Positions 29,930 to 39,476 are shown, numbered from the stretch's first letter. The stretch: 64,000 nucleotides of DNA from Mycoavidus sp. B2-EB (GCF_014218255.1 NZ_AP021872.1:930001-994000), one strand, 5' to 3'. Numbers and translations are program-made. The notes: generated by a model from the sequence alone, not told the origin.

Positions 29930-30799
29930 ATGTCTGCTTCCAAGCTGCGCCGCGCACGCCAGAATGCTACGTTTTTGCCGCGCTCGCTTCGCCATCAAAC
30001 CGAAAGTGAGGTTGATAATGATGATAGGTTAAGGGCTGAGCGGCAAAGACGCTTGCGTAAACGTGGTATTTACCTATTACCGAATGCATTTACTACGGCT
30101 GCGCTTTTTTGTGGATTTTTTGCCATCGTGCAGGCGATGAACCAACAATTTGAAATAGCTGCGATTGCTATTTTTGCGGCTATGGTGCTGGATGGGATGG
30201 ATGGCCGGGTCGCACGCATGACAAAAACGCAAAGCGCATTTGGCGAGCAATATGACAGCATCTCCGATATGGTGTCATTTGGCGTGGCGCCGGCGCTGGT
30301 GATGTATGAATGGGCATTAAAGGATTTAGGGCGCTGGGGGTGGTTGGCGGCATTCGTGTATTGCGCAGGCTCGGCCTTGCGTCTAGCGCGCTTTAACACG
30401 AACTTAAACAAAATCGACAAGCGTTTTTTTCAAGGCTTGCCGAGTCCGGCTGCAGCAGCATTGATTGCAGGTTTCGTCTGGCTGGTAATTGATAACCGCA
30501 TTCCAATGAAGCTCAGTTGGCTGCCTTGGGTGGCTTTTGCCTTAACGCTTTATGCCGGTATCACAATGGTCTCAAACGCGCCGTTTTACAGTGGCAAAAC
30601 CCTAGATATCCGCTATCGCGTGCCATTTGGGGTGATTTTGTTAGTGGTGTTGGTTTTTGTGCTGGTGTCATCCGACCCACCGATTATGTTGTTTGGCTTA
30701 TTTGTCCTGTATGGCCTTTCGGGCTATGTATTTTGGGGAATTCGCATGTTGCATGGCAAGACAAGTCCAACAGCTAAAGAGCCGGAACCATTAGAGTAG
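29930..30799 (+). CDS. pssA: CDP-diacylglycerol-serine O-phosphatidyltransferase
   Basis: The 289-residue membrane protein has a basic cytoplasmic N-terminus followed by about six to eight membrane helices. The CDP-alcohol phosphatidyltransferase motif DG-x2-AR-x8-G-x3-D-x3-D is intact in DGMDGRVARMTKTQSAFGEQYDSISD. It forms phosphatidylserine from CDP-diacylglycerol and serine, feeding psd just upstream. Confidence 0.95.
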   Translation: MSASKLRRARQNATFLPRSLRHQTESEVDNDDRLRAERQRRLRKRGIYLLPNAFTTAALFCGFFAIVQAMNQQFEIAAIAIFAAMVLDGMDGRVARMTKTQSAFGEQYDSISDMVSFGVAPALVMYEWALKDLGRWGWLAAFVYCAGSALRLARFNTNLNKIDKRFFQGLPSPAAAALIAGFVWLVIDNRIPMKLSWLPWVAFALTLYAGITMVSNAPFYSGKTLDIRYRVPFGVILLVVLVFVLVSSDPPIMLFGLFVLYGLSGYVFWGIRMLHGKTSPTAKEPEPLE

Positions 30800-30854
30800 G
30801 GTAATCCGCCCGATTTGGGGCTGAGCTTAATTTTTGTTTTTTAGGTGCCTAGGC

Positions 30855-32399
30855 ATGACTGATAAATTGATCATTTTCGATACCACTTTACGAGATGGTG
30901 AGCAGTCGCCAGGTGCTTCTATGACTAAAGAGGAAAAGCTGCGCATCGCTAAACAGCTTGAACGATTAAAAGTAGATGTCATTGAAGCCGGTTTCGCGGC
31001 TAGCTCAAGAGGCGATTTTGAGGCGATCCAAGCCATCGCGTCAGTGATCAAAAACAGCACCGTATGTAGTCTTGCGCGCGCGCATCAACAAGATATTGAG
31101 CAGGCTGCCGCAGCTCTGCGTTGCGCTGAGGCATTTCGGATCCATACTTTTATTGCAACCTCGCCGTTGCATATGGAAAAGAAGCTGCGTATGACACCTG
31201 AGCAAGTGCTTGAGCAAGCGCGCAGCGCGGTGCGTCATGCCCGACAATTTACCAACGATGTTGAATTTTCTCCGGAAGATAGCAGTCGCTCTCAGTTAGA
31301 TTTTTTATGTCGAGTGCTCGAGGCTGTGATTGCCGAGGGCGCGACCACCATTAACATCACCGACACCGTAGGTTATGCTATGCCCGAGCATCATGGTCTG
31401 TTGCTGCGTACCTTGCGTGAACGCATTCCTAATTCGGCGCGCGCGGTGTGGTCGGTCCATTGCCATAATGATCTAGGCATGGCAGTGGCGAATTCCCTGG
31501 CCGGGATCAAGTTTGGCGGGGCACGGCAAATCGAATGCACGATAAATGGTTTAGGCGAGCGGGCGGGTAATACTTCACTTGAAGAAGTGGTCATGGCGGT
31601 CAAAACGCGTCAAGACTATTTTGGACTTGAAGTGGGCATCGACACCGCGCAAATTGTGCCAACCTCTAAATTAGTGTCGCAAATTACAGGCTTTATGGTG
31701 CAGCCGAACAAGGCAATTGTAGGGGCCAATGCCTTTGCCCATGCTTCTGGCATTCACCAAGATGGCATCCTTAAAGCGCGCGACACCTATGAAATTATGC
31801 GCGCAGAGGAAGTCGGCTGGAGTACTAATAAAATCGTACTGGGCAAACTGTCTGGCCGCACTGCATTCAAGCAGCGCCTGCAAGAATTAGGCATTGCGCT
31901 AGACGGTGAAAATGAATTAAACACGGCCTTTATGCGTTTTAAAGAGCTGGCGGACCGTAAGTCTGAGATTTACGATGAAGATATTATTGCCTTGGTTGCC
32001 GAGGGGGGATTAGCCTCCGAACTTAATGAATGCTTCAAATTTACTTCGCTCACGCAGCGTTCAATCTCTGGCGAGGAGCCTTATGCGTGTATCTTTTTCA
32101 CCATCGATGGCAGTCATGTGACTGGCGAAGCCGTGGGCAATGGTCCGGTTGATGCCACTTTCAACGCAATTGAAACGCAGACTAAAAGTGGGGCAGAGTT
32201 GATTCTCTATTCCGTGAATGCGATCACAATGGGAACCCAAGCGCAAGGCGAAGTGACGGTGCGCTTATCCAAAAATGGTCGAATTGTGAATGGCGTTGGG
32301 ACCGATTTAGATATTATTGCCGCTTCGGCCAAAGCCTATCTGGCGGCATTGAACAAATTACATGCCAAAGCGCAGAAGCTTAATCCGCAGGCGGGTTGA
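30855..32399 (+). CDS. leuA: 2-isopropylmalate synthase
   Basis: The ATG at 30855 gives 514 residues opening [23 protein letters not shown], the catalytic TIM-barrel start with metal-binding DTTLRDGEQ. Further signatures are [18 protein letters not shown] and the C-terminal LeuA allosteric domain (from about residue 390) that senses leucine. An upstream in-frame ATG at 30834 would add seven residues. It commits 2-oxoisovalerate to leucine and follows the Burkholderia order ilvBHC-psd-pssA-leuA. A weak inverted repeat (GGTTGA...TCAACC) spans its stop codon. Confidence 0.96.
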   Translation: MTDKLIIFDTTLRDGEQSPGASMTKEEKLRIAKQLERLKVDVIEAGFAASSRGDFEAIQAIASVIKNSTVCSLARAHQQDIEQAAAALRCAEAFRIHTFIATSPLHMEKKLRMTPEQVLEQARSAVRHARQFTNDVEFSPEDSSRSQLDFLCRVLEAVIAEGATTINITDTVGYAMPEHHGLLLRTLRERIPNSARAVWSVHCHNDLGMAVANSLAGIKFGGARQIECTINGLGERAGNTSLEEVVMAVKTRQDYFGLEVGIDTAQIVPTSKLVSQITGFMVQPNKAIVGANAFAHASGIHQDGILKARDTYEIMRAEEVGWSTNKIVLGKLSGRTAFKQRLQELGIALDGENELNTAFMRFKELADRKSEIYDEDIIALVAEGGLASELNECFKFTSLTQRSISGEEPYACIFFTIDGSHVTGEAVGNGPVDATFNAIETQTKSGAELILYSVNAITMGTQAQGEVTVRLSKNGRIVNGVGTDLDIIAASAKAYLAALNKLHAKAQKLNPQAG

Positions 32400-32433
32400 A
32401 TAAAGGCTTACTCAACCGCAACGCGTATCGGAT

Positions 32434-32892
32434 TCATAATCCGAGTTCGGCGGCGATGAGGTTACGTTGAATAAAACGTTGTTCTTGCAACGCTGGATGA
32501 CGGTAACAACCTAGGTCGTATTTTCCGTAGGTCCATCCCCATTCTTTGACGCGCGCACCGTCCGCTGAAGTACCCACTTGAATCAAATTCATAATCGCAG
32601 CTTCAGTTTCTTTATCCCCTGCAAATTGACCTGCCAGCGCTTTTTGTGAGCGGCTGGCCAACTCGTGGAGTTTGAGGGCGGTTGCTTTGCTTCGTTTGGG
32701 ACCCCGCACCAGACGAAACTCTAATGCGCCTATGCCACGATGACCCATATAGGCCAGACGATCCAGCGGTGTAATGGCACTATTAGAGTCATCGAGGAGG
32801 GCATCCGCTAGCATCGCGGGCAATCGCTTGGATTCACCCATGTCACCGACGTGACACAGAACCATGCTATTGATCGGGCAAATATGCCACAT
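32434..32892 (-). pseudogene. Broken partial copy of hipA with a chimeric end
   Basis: The frame of 152 codons shares a central block (RLPAMLADAL and then ITPLDRLAYMGHRGIGALEFR...AAIMNLIQVGTSA) with the intact hipA at 34876-36153, about 90% or more identical at base level (32557-32850 versus roughly 35640-35960). About 50 bases present in the intact copy between the two blocks are missing. The N-terminal 20 residues and the last 37 (KEWGWTYGKYDLGCYRHPAL...) do not match HipA. The kinase domain is absent, so it cannot be active. It looks like debris of a duplication. Confidence 0.82.
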
Positions 32893-33017
32893 TGTGGGGT
32901 TGGTTTATATATTTTACTTGCCAGTTGCATCAACGCCTATTTAGTATACAATCCTTGACATTCAATGAAAATTGATGTTTGAAAAATTGAAAAACACTTT
33001 TACCCACGAGGCGTATT

Positions 33018-33713
33018 ATGAAAATATCTTCTAGGGCGATGGCTGGCATGATAAGTGTCAGTACAGTCCTGTTCGCTGCCATGCTTGGCGGTTGTGCGAC
33101 CGAAACCTCGCAAGTACTGGCAGTGCAGAAAGTAGAAAGCGCAAGCCGTCCTTACGCAGGGGTGCGCGCGCCTATCGCAGTGGGCAAGTTCGATAATCGA
33201 TCAGCCTACATGCGCGGCGTGTTCTCGGACGGAGTGGATCGTCTTGGCGGCCAGGCCAAAACCATTTTGATTACGCACTTGCAGCAGACCAACCGCTTCA
33301 ATGTGCTCGACCGCGACAACCTGGCCGAGATCAAGCAAGAGGCCACGATCAAGAAAACGATGCAAAAGCTCAAGGGTGCAGATTACGTGATCACCGGCGA
33401 CGTAACTGAATTCGGCCGCAAAGAAATCGGTGACCGCCAGTTGTTTGGCATCCTGGGCAGTGGCAAGGAGCAGGTTGCCTATGCGAAGGTTAATCTAAAT
33501 GTGGTTAACATCTCGACCTCTGAAGTGGTGTTCTCAGCTGGCGGGGCCGGCGAATACAAACTGTCAAACCGTGAAGTGATCGGCTTTGGCGGCACCGCCA
33601 GCTATGATTCGACGCTCAACGGCAAAGTGCTGGACCTCGCCATGCGAGAAGCCGTGACGAACTTAGTCAATGGAGTTGAAAGCGGTGCGTGGAAACCAGG
33701 CGCAATAAAATAG
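33018..33713 (+). CDS. CsgG/HfaB family lipoprotein
   Basis: The 231-residue product has a signal peptide with lipobox LGGC (cysteine near residue 27) and a CsgG-like core: APIAVGKFDNRSAY, AKTILITHLQQTNRFNVLDRDNLAEIKQE, and ADYVITGDVTEFGRKEIG. CsgG forms an outer-membrane export channel for curli; this shorter relative occurs with DUF4810 and DUF799 lipoproteins and not with curli genes. Base composition is higher in G+C than the neighbourhood (32 of 60 at 33361-33420). A GAGG ribosome-binding site precedes the ATG, and a possible -35 TTGACA lies at 32956-32961. Confidence 0.87.
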   Translation: MKISSRAMAGMISVSTVLFAAMLGGCATETSQVLAVQKVESASRPYAGVRAPIAVGKFDNRSAYMRGVFSDGVDRLGGQAKTILITHLQQTNRFNVLDRDNLAEIKQEATIKKTMQKLKGADYVITGDVTEFGRKEIGDRQLFGILGSGKEQVAYAKVNLNVVNISTSEVVFSAGGAGEYKLSNREVIGFGGTASYDSTLNGKVLDLAMREAVTNLVNGVESGAWKPGAIK

Positions 33714-33745
33714 AGCAATCGGACATTACGAGGGAAACTACAGTC

Positions 33746-34111
33746 ATGGGCAAAACGTTTACGCTTTGGCGAGCGACCGCCGCTATCATGGGAGGCATGC
33801 TGCTAGTCGGTTGTGCCGCACCGAGCAAGCCGCTGTATCAGTGGGAGAGCTATCAACCACAAGTCTACGAGTACTTCAAGGGTGCACCAAAGGAAAAGCA
33901 GATTGCGGAACTCGAACGCGGCCTGGAGAAAATCAAATCAACCAACGGTGCGGTACCGCCGGGCTACCATGCCCACCTGGGCCTTCTGTATTCGAGCCTA
34001 GGCAAGGATGATCAGATGGTCCAAGAATTTCAGACCGAGAAGGCACTGTTTCCGGAGTCGGAAGCCTATATCGACTTCCTGATGAAGAATGTCAAAAAGA
34101 GGAGCCACTGA
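33746..34111 (+). CDS. DUF4810 lipoprotein
   Basis: The ATG at 33746 gives 121 residues: a signal peptide with lipobox LVGC (cysteine near residue 23), then CAAPSKPLYQWESYQPQVYEYFKG, the DUF4810 signature, and a TPR-like part (PPGYHAHLGLLYSSLGKDDQMVQEFQTEKALFPESEAYIDFL). The frame extends 19 codons upstream but that would hide the signal peptide. Its stop overlaps the next ATG by one base (TGATG). DUF4810 proteins travel with CsgG-like and DUF799 lipoproteins in many proteobacteria. Confidence 0.87.
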   Translation: MGKTFTLWRATAAIMGGMLLVGCAAPSKPLYQWESYQPQVYEYFKGAPKEKQIAELERGLEKIKSTNGAVPPGYHAHLGLLYSSLGKDDQMVQEFQTEKALFPESEAYIDFLMKNVKKRSH

Positions 34112-34773
34112 TGACCCAGCGCTTTCTGAAACTATTTGCCGCCGCCGGCATGATGGCGTTGATGGTAGGGTGTGCCGCACCAACGAAAAATTTCGACTAT
34201 GCGGCCTTCAAAGCGAGCAAGCCGCGCTCGATCGTTGTGTTGCCGCCACTCAACAAATCACTCGAAGTAGGGGCGAACTACGGCCTACTATCGCAGGTGA
34301 CTGTGCCGCTAGCCGAGGCGGGCTACTACGTGCTGCCCGTTACCCTGGTAAACGAGACCTTCCAGCAAAATGGCCTGACTGTTGCTAGCGACATCCACGA
34401 CGTGCCGGTCGCCAAGCTCAGAGACATCTTCAACGCTGATACCGCTCTATACATCACGATCACGCAGTACGGCACCAAATATATGGTGCTCGACAGCATC
34501 AGCACCGTGGCGGCCGTAGCTAGTTTAGTGGACCTCAAGAGCGGCCAGACGTTGTGGACCGGCCAGGCCCGCGCGTCGAGCAACGAAGGCAACAATAATA
34601 GCGGCGGCAGCCTGGTTGGCATGCTGATGACCGCGGTGGTCAAGCAGATCATCCACAGTTCAACCGACCACAGTTACGACATTGCCGGAACGACAAGCTT
34701 TCGCCTGCTGTCGGCGGGGCAGCCAGCGGGTATTCTCTACGGCCCGCGGTCACCTAAGTACGGCACGGATTAA
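34111..34773 (+). CDS. DUF799 (GNA1162-like) lipoprotein
   Basis: The 220-residue protein has a lipobox LMVGC (cysteine near residue 21) and the DUF799 core SIVVLPPLNKSLEVGANYGLLSQVTVPLAEAGYYVLPVTLVNETF, then DTALYITITQYGTKYMVLDS. Neisserial GNA1162, of this family, is a surface lipoprotein with structural likeness to secretion proteins. The gene ends a three-gene lipoprotein operon that starts at the CsgG-like gene. Composition is G+C-rich (40 of 60 bases at 34561-34620), unlike the flanking hipA copies. A strong hairpin follows at 34783. Confidence 0.88.
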   Translation: MTQRFLKLFAAAGMMALMVGCAAPTKNFDYAAFKASKPRSIVVLPPLNKSLEVGANYGLLSQVTVPLAEAGYYVLPVTLVNETFQQNGLTVASDIHDVPVAKLRDIFNADTALYITITQYGTKYMVLDSISTVAAVASLVDLKSGQTLWTGQARASSNEGNNNSGGSLVGMLMTAVVKQIIHSSTDHSYDIAGTTSFRLLSAGQPAGILYGPRSPKYGTD

Positions 34774-34782
34774 CGCTCTGTT

Positions 34783-34826
34783 AGCACAAGCCAACTCCGA
34801 TGTTCGTAGAGGAGTTAGCTTGTGCT
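34783..34826 (+). terminator. Hairpin after the lipoprotein operon
   Basis: The arms AGCACAAGC-C-AACTCC and GGAGTT-A-GCTTGTGCT form a 16-position stem with one mismatch around a 12-base loop. It begins 10 bases after the DUF799 stop. There is no T-run after it, so if it terminates transcription it is not a textbook intrinsic terminator. Confidence 0.5.
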
Positions 34827-34875
34827 TAACCCGTAGCATGCGTGATTGAAACGCTCCACTTTTGACCTGCCCCCC

Positions 34876-36153
34876 TTAGATGGCGACGAAATCACCCTGA
34901 ATACGCATCGCTTCTACTTCTGAAATACCCGCCTGCGCAGCAAACTCAGGCCAGTGCGCAATTGCTGCTTTAACCTGTTTAATCACTTCTTTACAGCGTG
35001 GCGCAAAGAAGCGGTCACCAACGCTTAATAAGTCATCGCGCGTGATATTTTTAAAGGCCCCGTTAACCGACATTAAATGCTGATAAGTCCATTGCCCTTG
35101 TGAATTATAAGCATGGGTCACATCATAGGCTGGCGCAAGCTGCCATTGCCCGTTTTCCGCTAGCAGAAACGACAGGTTTTTGGTGTGGTCATCACAGTTC
35201 GCAGCAAGTACATTAAAAACCATGCGACGAAAACCTTCCTCTAGCGCAGCAGGCCCTAAGCCGAGCTTTTGGATCACCTGGAAGTACTGACTGTAGCTAT
35301 GAGTTGCACGTTGCTTGTAGTCTAGGTGCTGCATTGCGCACAGTGTTTGCGTATGAAGTTTTGCGCCATTTTGCCGATCGAAGCGCCGGGTCATAAAATG
35401 GGCCCGCCCGTTTTCTTCGAGTAAGCGGCATTCAGTCATGCTCATCCCGGCGGCGGTTGCCATCAGATAATAAGCGTACTCGATTCTTCCATAATCAGCG
35501 CTTGCCCCAAGTTCGCTATCTTTGCCTACGCCATCGAGCTTAAGCAGCCAGTAATCAAAACCGGGATCCGCAGGCAACTGACCCGAGCGAATTTCGTTGG
35601 TTTGCGCATTCCAAGCAATCACGGCTTTGGCGCGCGCGCCGCCCGCTGAAGTACCCACTTGAATCAAATTCATAATCGCAGCTTCAGTTTCTTTATCCCC
35701 CGCAAATTGACCTGCCAGCGCTTTTTGTGAACTGCTGACCAACTCATGAAGTTTGAGGGCGGTTGCTTTGCTTCGTTTGGGACCTCGCACCGGACGAAAC
35801 TCTAATGCGCCTATGCCACGATGACCCATATAGGCTAGACGATCCAGCGGTGTAATGGCATTTTTTTCGACCCCTGCCTGTGCCAGATAAGCATCTATTA
35901 GAGCATTACCGAAGTCATCGGGGAGGGCATCCGCTAGCATCGCGGGCAAACGTTTATAGGTAATTTCTGGCAAGCTAGGAAAAACATAAAAAGCTTGCGC
36001 AATCGGCATCGTCAGCGGCGCGAGTTCAATCCCATGCTTTTGCCACAGGGGATCGTATTCAAATGCATAGTAGCCAAGCGTGGGTGCCAAGGTCACCGCA
36101 CCGACGGTTTTACCCCATATGCGCACTTCTATCGTGTCAACAGCTTCGTACAT
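34876..36153 (-). CDS. hipA: HipA family serine/threonine kinase (toxin of a HipBA pair)
   Basis: The 425-residue product has the HipA N-terminal domain (VRIWGKTVGAVTLAPTLGYYAFEYDP) and the kinase domain. Catalytic residues look intact: NCDDHTKNLSFLL holds the catalytic aspartate and metal-binding asparagine, and LAPAYDVTH is the DFG-like element. Lysine in FDYWLLKLDG would bind ATP. E. coli HipA phosphorylates GltX and induces persistence. hipB lies five bases upstream on the same strand, so this is a complete toxin-antitoxin pair. A broken second copy of part of hipA sits 2 kb to the left in the same orientation. Confidence 0.92.
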   Translation of the reverse strand: MYEAVDTIEVRIWGKTVGAVTLAPTLGYYAFEYDPLWQKHGIELAPLTMPIAQAFYVFPSLPEITYKRLPAMLADALPDDFGNALIDAYLAQAGVEKNAITPLDRLAYMGHRGIGALEFRPVRGPKRSKATALKLHELVSSSQKALAGQFAGDKETEAAIMNLIQVGTSAGGARAKAVIAWNAQTNEIRSGQLPADPGFDYWLLKLDGVGKDSELGASADYGRIEYAYYLMATAAGMSMTECRLLEENGRAHFMTRRFDRQNGAKLHTQTLCAMQHLDYKQRATHSYSQYFQVIQKLGLGPAALEEGFRRMVFNVLAANCDDHTKNLSFLLAENGQWQLAPAYDVTHAYNSQGQWTYQHLMSVNGAFKNITRDDLLSVGDRFFAPRCKEVIKQVKAAIAHWPEFAAQAGISEVEAMRIQGDFVAI

Positions 36154-36158
36154 TGATT

Positions 36159-36494
36159 TTATCCATGGTCAGTTTTAGCCCGGCGTGCTCGATAAACCTT
36201 CATGCGTGGCGGATTTTTATGTTTGGCTTTAAGTATTTGCATGGGGCTGATGGATAGCATGGGGGCGAGTAGCTCTAGCCAATCGGTGCGGTTTAAAGCA
36301 CGAATGACTTTGATCAGGGTCTTAAGAGACGAGCCTTTGCCATTTTCCAAATTCTTAATTGCACCCGTGCTGCTATTGGCCAGGGCTGCGAGTTCAGTTT
36401 GATCAAGTCCGCTCCGGATGCGTAGCGCGCGGAGTTGGTTGCCGAGATGAAGCATCCATTCGTCGGTAGAGCGTTGTGGTTCCGATAAAGACAT
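36159..36494 (-). CDS. hipB: HipB-like XRE family antitoxin
   Basis: The ATG complement at 36492-36494 gives 111 residues opening MSLSEPQRSTDEWMLHLGNQLRALR. LRIRSGLDQTELAALANSSTGAIKNLENGKGSSLKTLIKVIRAL is a complete XRE helix-turn-helix. The tail is basic and probably unstructured. HipB proteins neutralise HipA and repress the operon. The upstream A+T-rich stretch contains GTATA near 36530 and TATAC near 36510 as a loose inverted repeat that might be its operator. Confidence 0.88.
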   Translation of the reverse strand: MSLSEPQRSTDEWMLHLGNQLRALRIRSGLDQTELAALANSSTGAIKNLENGKGSSLKTLIKVIRALNRTDWLELLAPMLSISPMQILKAKHKNPPRMKVYRARRAKTDHG

Positions 36495-36709
36495 AAATAT
36501 GGCTTTAATGTATAAAAGTAAGCATAGTGTATACAATTATATCTTTTTTGCCATTTCGACTTGTGCGCTGACTTAAACACATTCAGAAAGAGCCGTTGAA
36601 ACCTCAGCGGCATCTTCGATCGAATAAAAGATACCCCATACTTGACTAAATTCATAGGTTATTTATACTTAGCAGTATGAGTGACACTATTTAAGTATGC
36701 AGGATAAAA

Positions 36710-36734
36710 ATAGTTGACCTACTCAGCCTAATTT
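36710..36734 (+). promoter_or_regulatory. Probable IscR (type 1) operator upstream of iscR
   Basis: The sequence ATAGTTGACCTACTCAGCC fits the left half and much of the right half of the published IscR type 1 consensus (ATASYYGAC-TRWWWY-AGTCRRSTAT). TTGACC within it also serves as a -35-like element. Its place about 50 bases before the iscR start matches autorepression by [2Fe-2S]-IscR in other proteobacteria. The right half is imperfect (AGCC instead of AGTC). Confidence 0.6.
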
Positions 36735-36769
36735 GATGTCTTTGTCCGCTTTAATGTTTTTGTCTAGTT

Positions 36770-37246
36770 ATGAGACTTACGACAAAAGGTCGCTTTGCTG
36801 TGACCGCCATGCTAGATTTAGCGCTACACCGCGAAAAAGGCCCTGTCACGCTTGCTGGCATTAGCGAGCGGCAGCAGATTTCGCTATCGTACCTTGAGCA
36901 ATTATTTAGCAAGCTGCGGCGGCAAGGAATTGTTGAGAGCATACGCGGTCCGGGCGGTGGCTATAAACTCGGCCGACCGGTTGAAGAAATTACCGTGGCC
37001 GATATTATTATTGCTGCAGATGAGTCGCTTGATGCGACGCGCTGCGGCGGCAAAGGCAGTTGTGGTCATACAACGTATCAAGATGGGCACTGTATGACAC
37101 ATAGATTATGGTCGACCTTGAATCAAAAAATGCGCGACTATCTTGATTCAGTCTCGCTACAGGATTTGGTGCTGCAGCAATATGGGCGTGAGACTGGCAC
37201 AGCCAGGTTACGCGACCAGCGCGCAAATACAATGGATATACTTTAA
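36770..37246 (+). CDS. iscR: Fe-S cluster assembly transcriptional regulator IscR
   Basis: The 158-residue Rrf2-family protein opens [20 protein letters not shown] with a winged helix-turn-helix ([33 protein letters not shown]). The three cluster cysteines are present in [23 protein letters not shown]. IscR with a [2Fe-2S] cluster represses the isc operon. It is the first gene of iscRSUA-hscBA-fdx. Confidence 0.95.
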   Translation: MRLTTKGRFAVTAMLDLALHREKGPVTLAGISERQQISLSYLEQLFSKLRRQGIVESIRGPGGGYKLGRPVEEITVADIIIAADESLDATRCGGKGSCGHTTYQDGHCMTHRLWSTLNQKMRDYLDSVSLQDLVLQQYGRETGTARLRDQRANTMDIL

Positions 37247-37267
37247 GTACGGTTTTCGGAGTTATTG

Positions 37268-38491
37268 ATGCAAAACGTTCTTCCTCGCCTTCCGATTTAT
37301 CTGGACTACAGCGCCACTACGCCGGTTGATCCCAGAGTCGCGGACAAGATGATTCCTTACTTGTGCGAACAGTTTGGCAACCCCGCCTCGCGCAGCCACT
37401 CTTATGGTTGGGCGGCAGAGCAGGCGGTCGAAGAGGCGCGCGCGCAAGTAGCCGCGCTACTCAATTGTGACCCACGTGAAATTGTTTGGACTTCAGGCGC
37501 AACAGAATCTGATAATTTGGCTCTAAAAGGCGCCGCGCATTTTTATCAAAGCAAAGGCAAACATATCATCACCGTTAAAACTGAGCATAAAGCGGTGCTA
37601 GATACATGCCGTGAGCTTGAGCGGCAAGGCTTCGAAGTCACTTATCTTGATGTTCTAGAAAATGGCTTGCTCGATCTAGAGGTATTTAAGCAAGCGCTGC
37701 GGCCCGATACGATTTTGGTTTCAGTCATGATGATCAATAATGAAATCGGCGTGATCCAAGATATTGAGCAAATTGGTGAAATATGCCGTGATAAAGGCAT
37801 TATTTTCCATGTTGATGCAGCGCAAGCAGCCGGTAAGGTAGAGATTGATCTGGCGCGCTTAAAAGTTGACTTAATGTCATTGTCCGCGCATAAAGTGTAT
37901 GGCCCTAAAGGCATTGGCGCAATGTATATTCGCCGCAAACCGCGGGTGCGCATTGAAGCGCAAATACATGGCGGCGGCCATGAACGGGGCATGCGCTCAG
38001 GCACTTTACCCACCCACCAGATTGTTGGCATGGGCGAGGCTTTTCGCTTCGCACGCGAAGAGATGGAGGCCCAAAACAAGCATGCGCACACGCTCTATGA
38101 GAGGTTGTTGCAAGGTTTAAGCAAAATTGAAGAGGTCTATGTAAATGGCGATGCGCAACAGCGCGTGCCTCATATTCTAAACATTAGCTTTAATTTTGTT
38201 GAGGGCGAATCGTTAATTATGGCCGTGAAAGATATCGCGGTCTCTTCTGGATCCGCATGTACCTCTGCTTCACTTGAGCCTTCTTATGTGTTGCGCGCAC
38301 TTGGGCGCAATGATGAATTGGCGCACAGTTCGATCCGGTTTAGCGTAGGACGCTTTACCACCTTGCAGGAAGTGGATTACGTGATACGTTTAATGGAAAG
38401 TAAAATTGCTAAATTACGCGATTTGTCGCCATTATGGGAAATGCATCAAGAAGGGGTTGATTTGAATTCAATCGTATGGGCTGCGCATTAA
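37268..38491 (+). CDS. iscS: Cysteine desulfurase IscS
   Basis: The ATG at 37268 gives 407 residues. [15 protein letters not shown] opens the fold, [17 protein letters not shown] holds the PLP lysine (SAHK), and [21 protein letters not shown] is the mobile loop with the catalytic cysteine. IscS takes sulfur from cysteine for Fe-S clusters and tRNA thiolation. Since cysE is missing from its usual place further along, cysteine supply to this enzyme may depend on uptake. Confidence 0.97.
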   Translation: MQNVLPRLPIYLDYSATTPVDPRVADKMIPYLCEQFGNPASRSHSYGWAAEQAVEEARAQVAALLNCDPREIVWTSGATESDNLALKGAAHFYQSKGKHIITVKTEHKAVLDTCRELERQGFEVTYLDVLENGLLDLEVFKQALRPDTILVSVMMINNEIGVIQDIEQIGEICRDKGIIFHVDAAQAAGKVEIDLARLKVDLMSLSAHKVYGPKGIGAMYIRRKPRVRIEAQIHGGGHERGMRSGTLPTHQIVGMGEAFRFAREEMEAQNKHAHTLYERLLQGLSKIEEVYVNGDAQQRVPHILNISFNFVEGESLIMAVKDIAVSSGSACTSASLEPSYVLRALGRNDELAHSSIRFSVGRFTTLQEVDYVIRLMESKIAKLRDLSPLWEMHQEGVDLNSIVWAAH

Positions 38492-38596
38492 AAATAGCCA
38501 CCGCTGGGTAGCGTTGGATCCTGGGTGAGTGGGCGCTGGCGTAGAACGAAGCGCTCGTAAATCCGTTAAACACAAGAGTCTTTTAGGAGTTAGATC

Positions 38597-39001
38597 ATGG
38601 CATACAGCAATAAAGTGCTCGATCATTATGAAAATCCCCGTAATGTCGGGTCATTTGATAAAGATGGCGCTGGTATTGGTACCGGTATGGTAGGTGCGCC
38701 GGCCTGTGGGGATGTAATGAAACTGCAAATTCGAGTAGGCGCTGATGGCGTTATTGAAGACGCAAAATTTAAAACCTACGGCTGTGGTTCAGCAATTGCT
38801 TCGAGTTCTCTGGTGACCGAATGGGTTAAAGGGAAAACGCTAGAGCAAGCCTTGACCATTAAGAATACGCAAATTGCCGAAGAATTGGCGTTACCCCCAG
38901 TGAAAATCCATTGTTCAATTCTCGCGGAAGATGCGATTAAAGCCGCCGTTAAAGATTATCAAGAGCGCCATGCTAAGACGGCTGAACTCATTGCAAGCTA
39001 A
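38597..39001 (+). CDS. iscU: Fe-S cluster scaffold protein IscU
   Basis: The 134-residue scaffold has the three cluster cysteines in GAPACGDVMKLQI, TYGCGSAIASSSL and KIHCSILAEDAIKAAV, plus the conserved HYENPRNVGSFDKDG start. LPPVK is the HscA-binding motif. A GGAG ribosome-binding site precedes the ATG. It receives sulfur from IscS and passes clusters on with HscA/HscB. Confidence 0.97.
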   Translation: MAYSNKVLDHYENPRNVGSFDKDGAGIGTGMVGAPACGDVMKLQIRVGADGVIEDAKFKTYGCGSAIASSSLVTEWVKGKTLEQALTIKNTQIAEELALPPVKIHCSILAEDAIKAAVKDYQERHAKTAELIAS

Positions 39002-39064
39002 GCAGAAGTTTAATTTTAGACGGCACGTAAGCAGAGCGATGTGCTCTACATTTTTTTGACTGAT

Positions 39065-39388
39065 ATGAGCATTACATTGACCGAAAAAGCAGCGCAACAT
39101 GTACAGAGATATTTGCTCCGCCGTGGCAAAGGACTCGGCTTGCGCTTGGGCGTGCGTACGACAGGATGTTCAGGGCTGGCCTATAAGCTTGAATATGTGG
39201 ATGCGCTCGCGCCAGAAGATCAAGTATTCGAAAGTCATGGCATAAAAGTGGTGGTTGATCCTAAAAGCTTGACTTACATTGATGGCACTGAATTAGATTT
39301 TGCGCGCGAAGGTTTGAATGAAGGTTTTAAATTTAAAAACCCTAACGTGAAAGATGAATGTGGGTGCGGTGAATCATTCCGCATCTAG
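39065..39388 (+). CDS. iscA: Iron-sulfur cluster assembly protein IscA
   Basis: The ATG at 39065 gives 107 residues opening [18 protein letters not shown]. The A-type carrier cysteines are in [13 protein letters not shown] and the C-terminal DECGCGESF. An eight-codon upstream extension from another ATG at 39041 has no family support. IscA carries clusters or iron to target proteins. Confidence 0.95.
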   Translation: MSITLTEKAAQHVQRYLLRRGKGLGLRLGVRTTGCSGLAYKLEYVDALAPEDQVFESHGIKVVVDPKSLTYIDGTELDFAREGLNEGFKFKNPNVKDECGCGESFRI

Positions 39389-39476
39389 AGCAACCATGGT
39401 GCATCTAGCCGCGCAATGTAGAGCCGCTCCCCATTCGTTTTTTGCCGTTCACTAAAAGCTTGGCGGTCTAATTTTC

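Noticed and set aside
32386-32418. GGTTGA...TCAACC inverted repeat spanning the leuA stop
   Set aside because: Only six base pairs with a 12-base loop and no T-run; too weak to call a terminator.
34089-34388. An overlapping frame in the DUF799 gene
   Set aside because: Shadow frame inside a well-supported lipoprotein gene.
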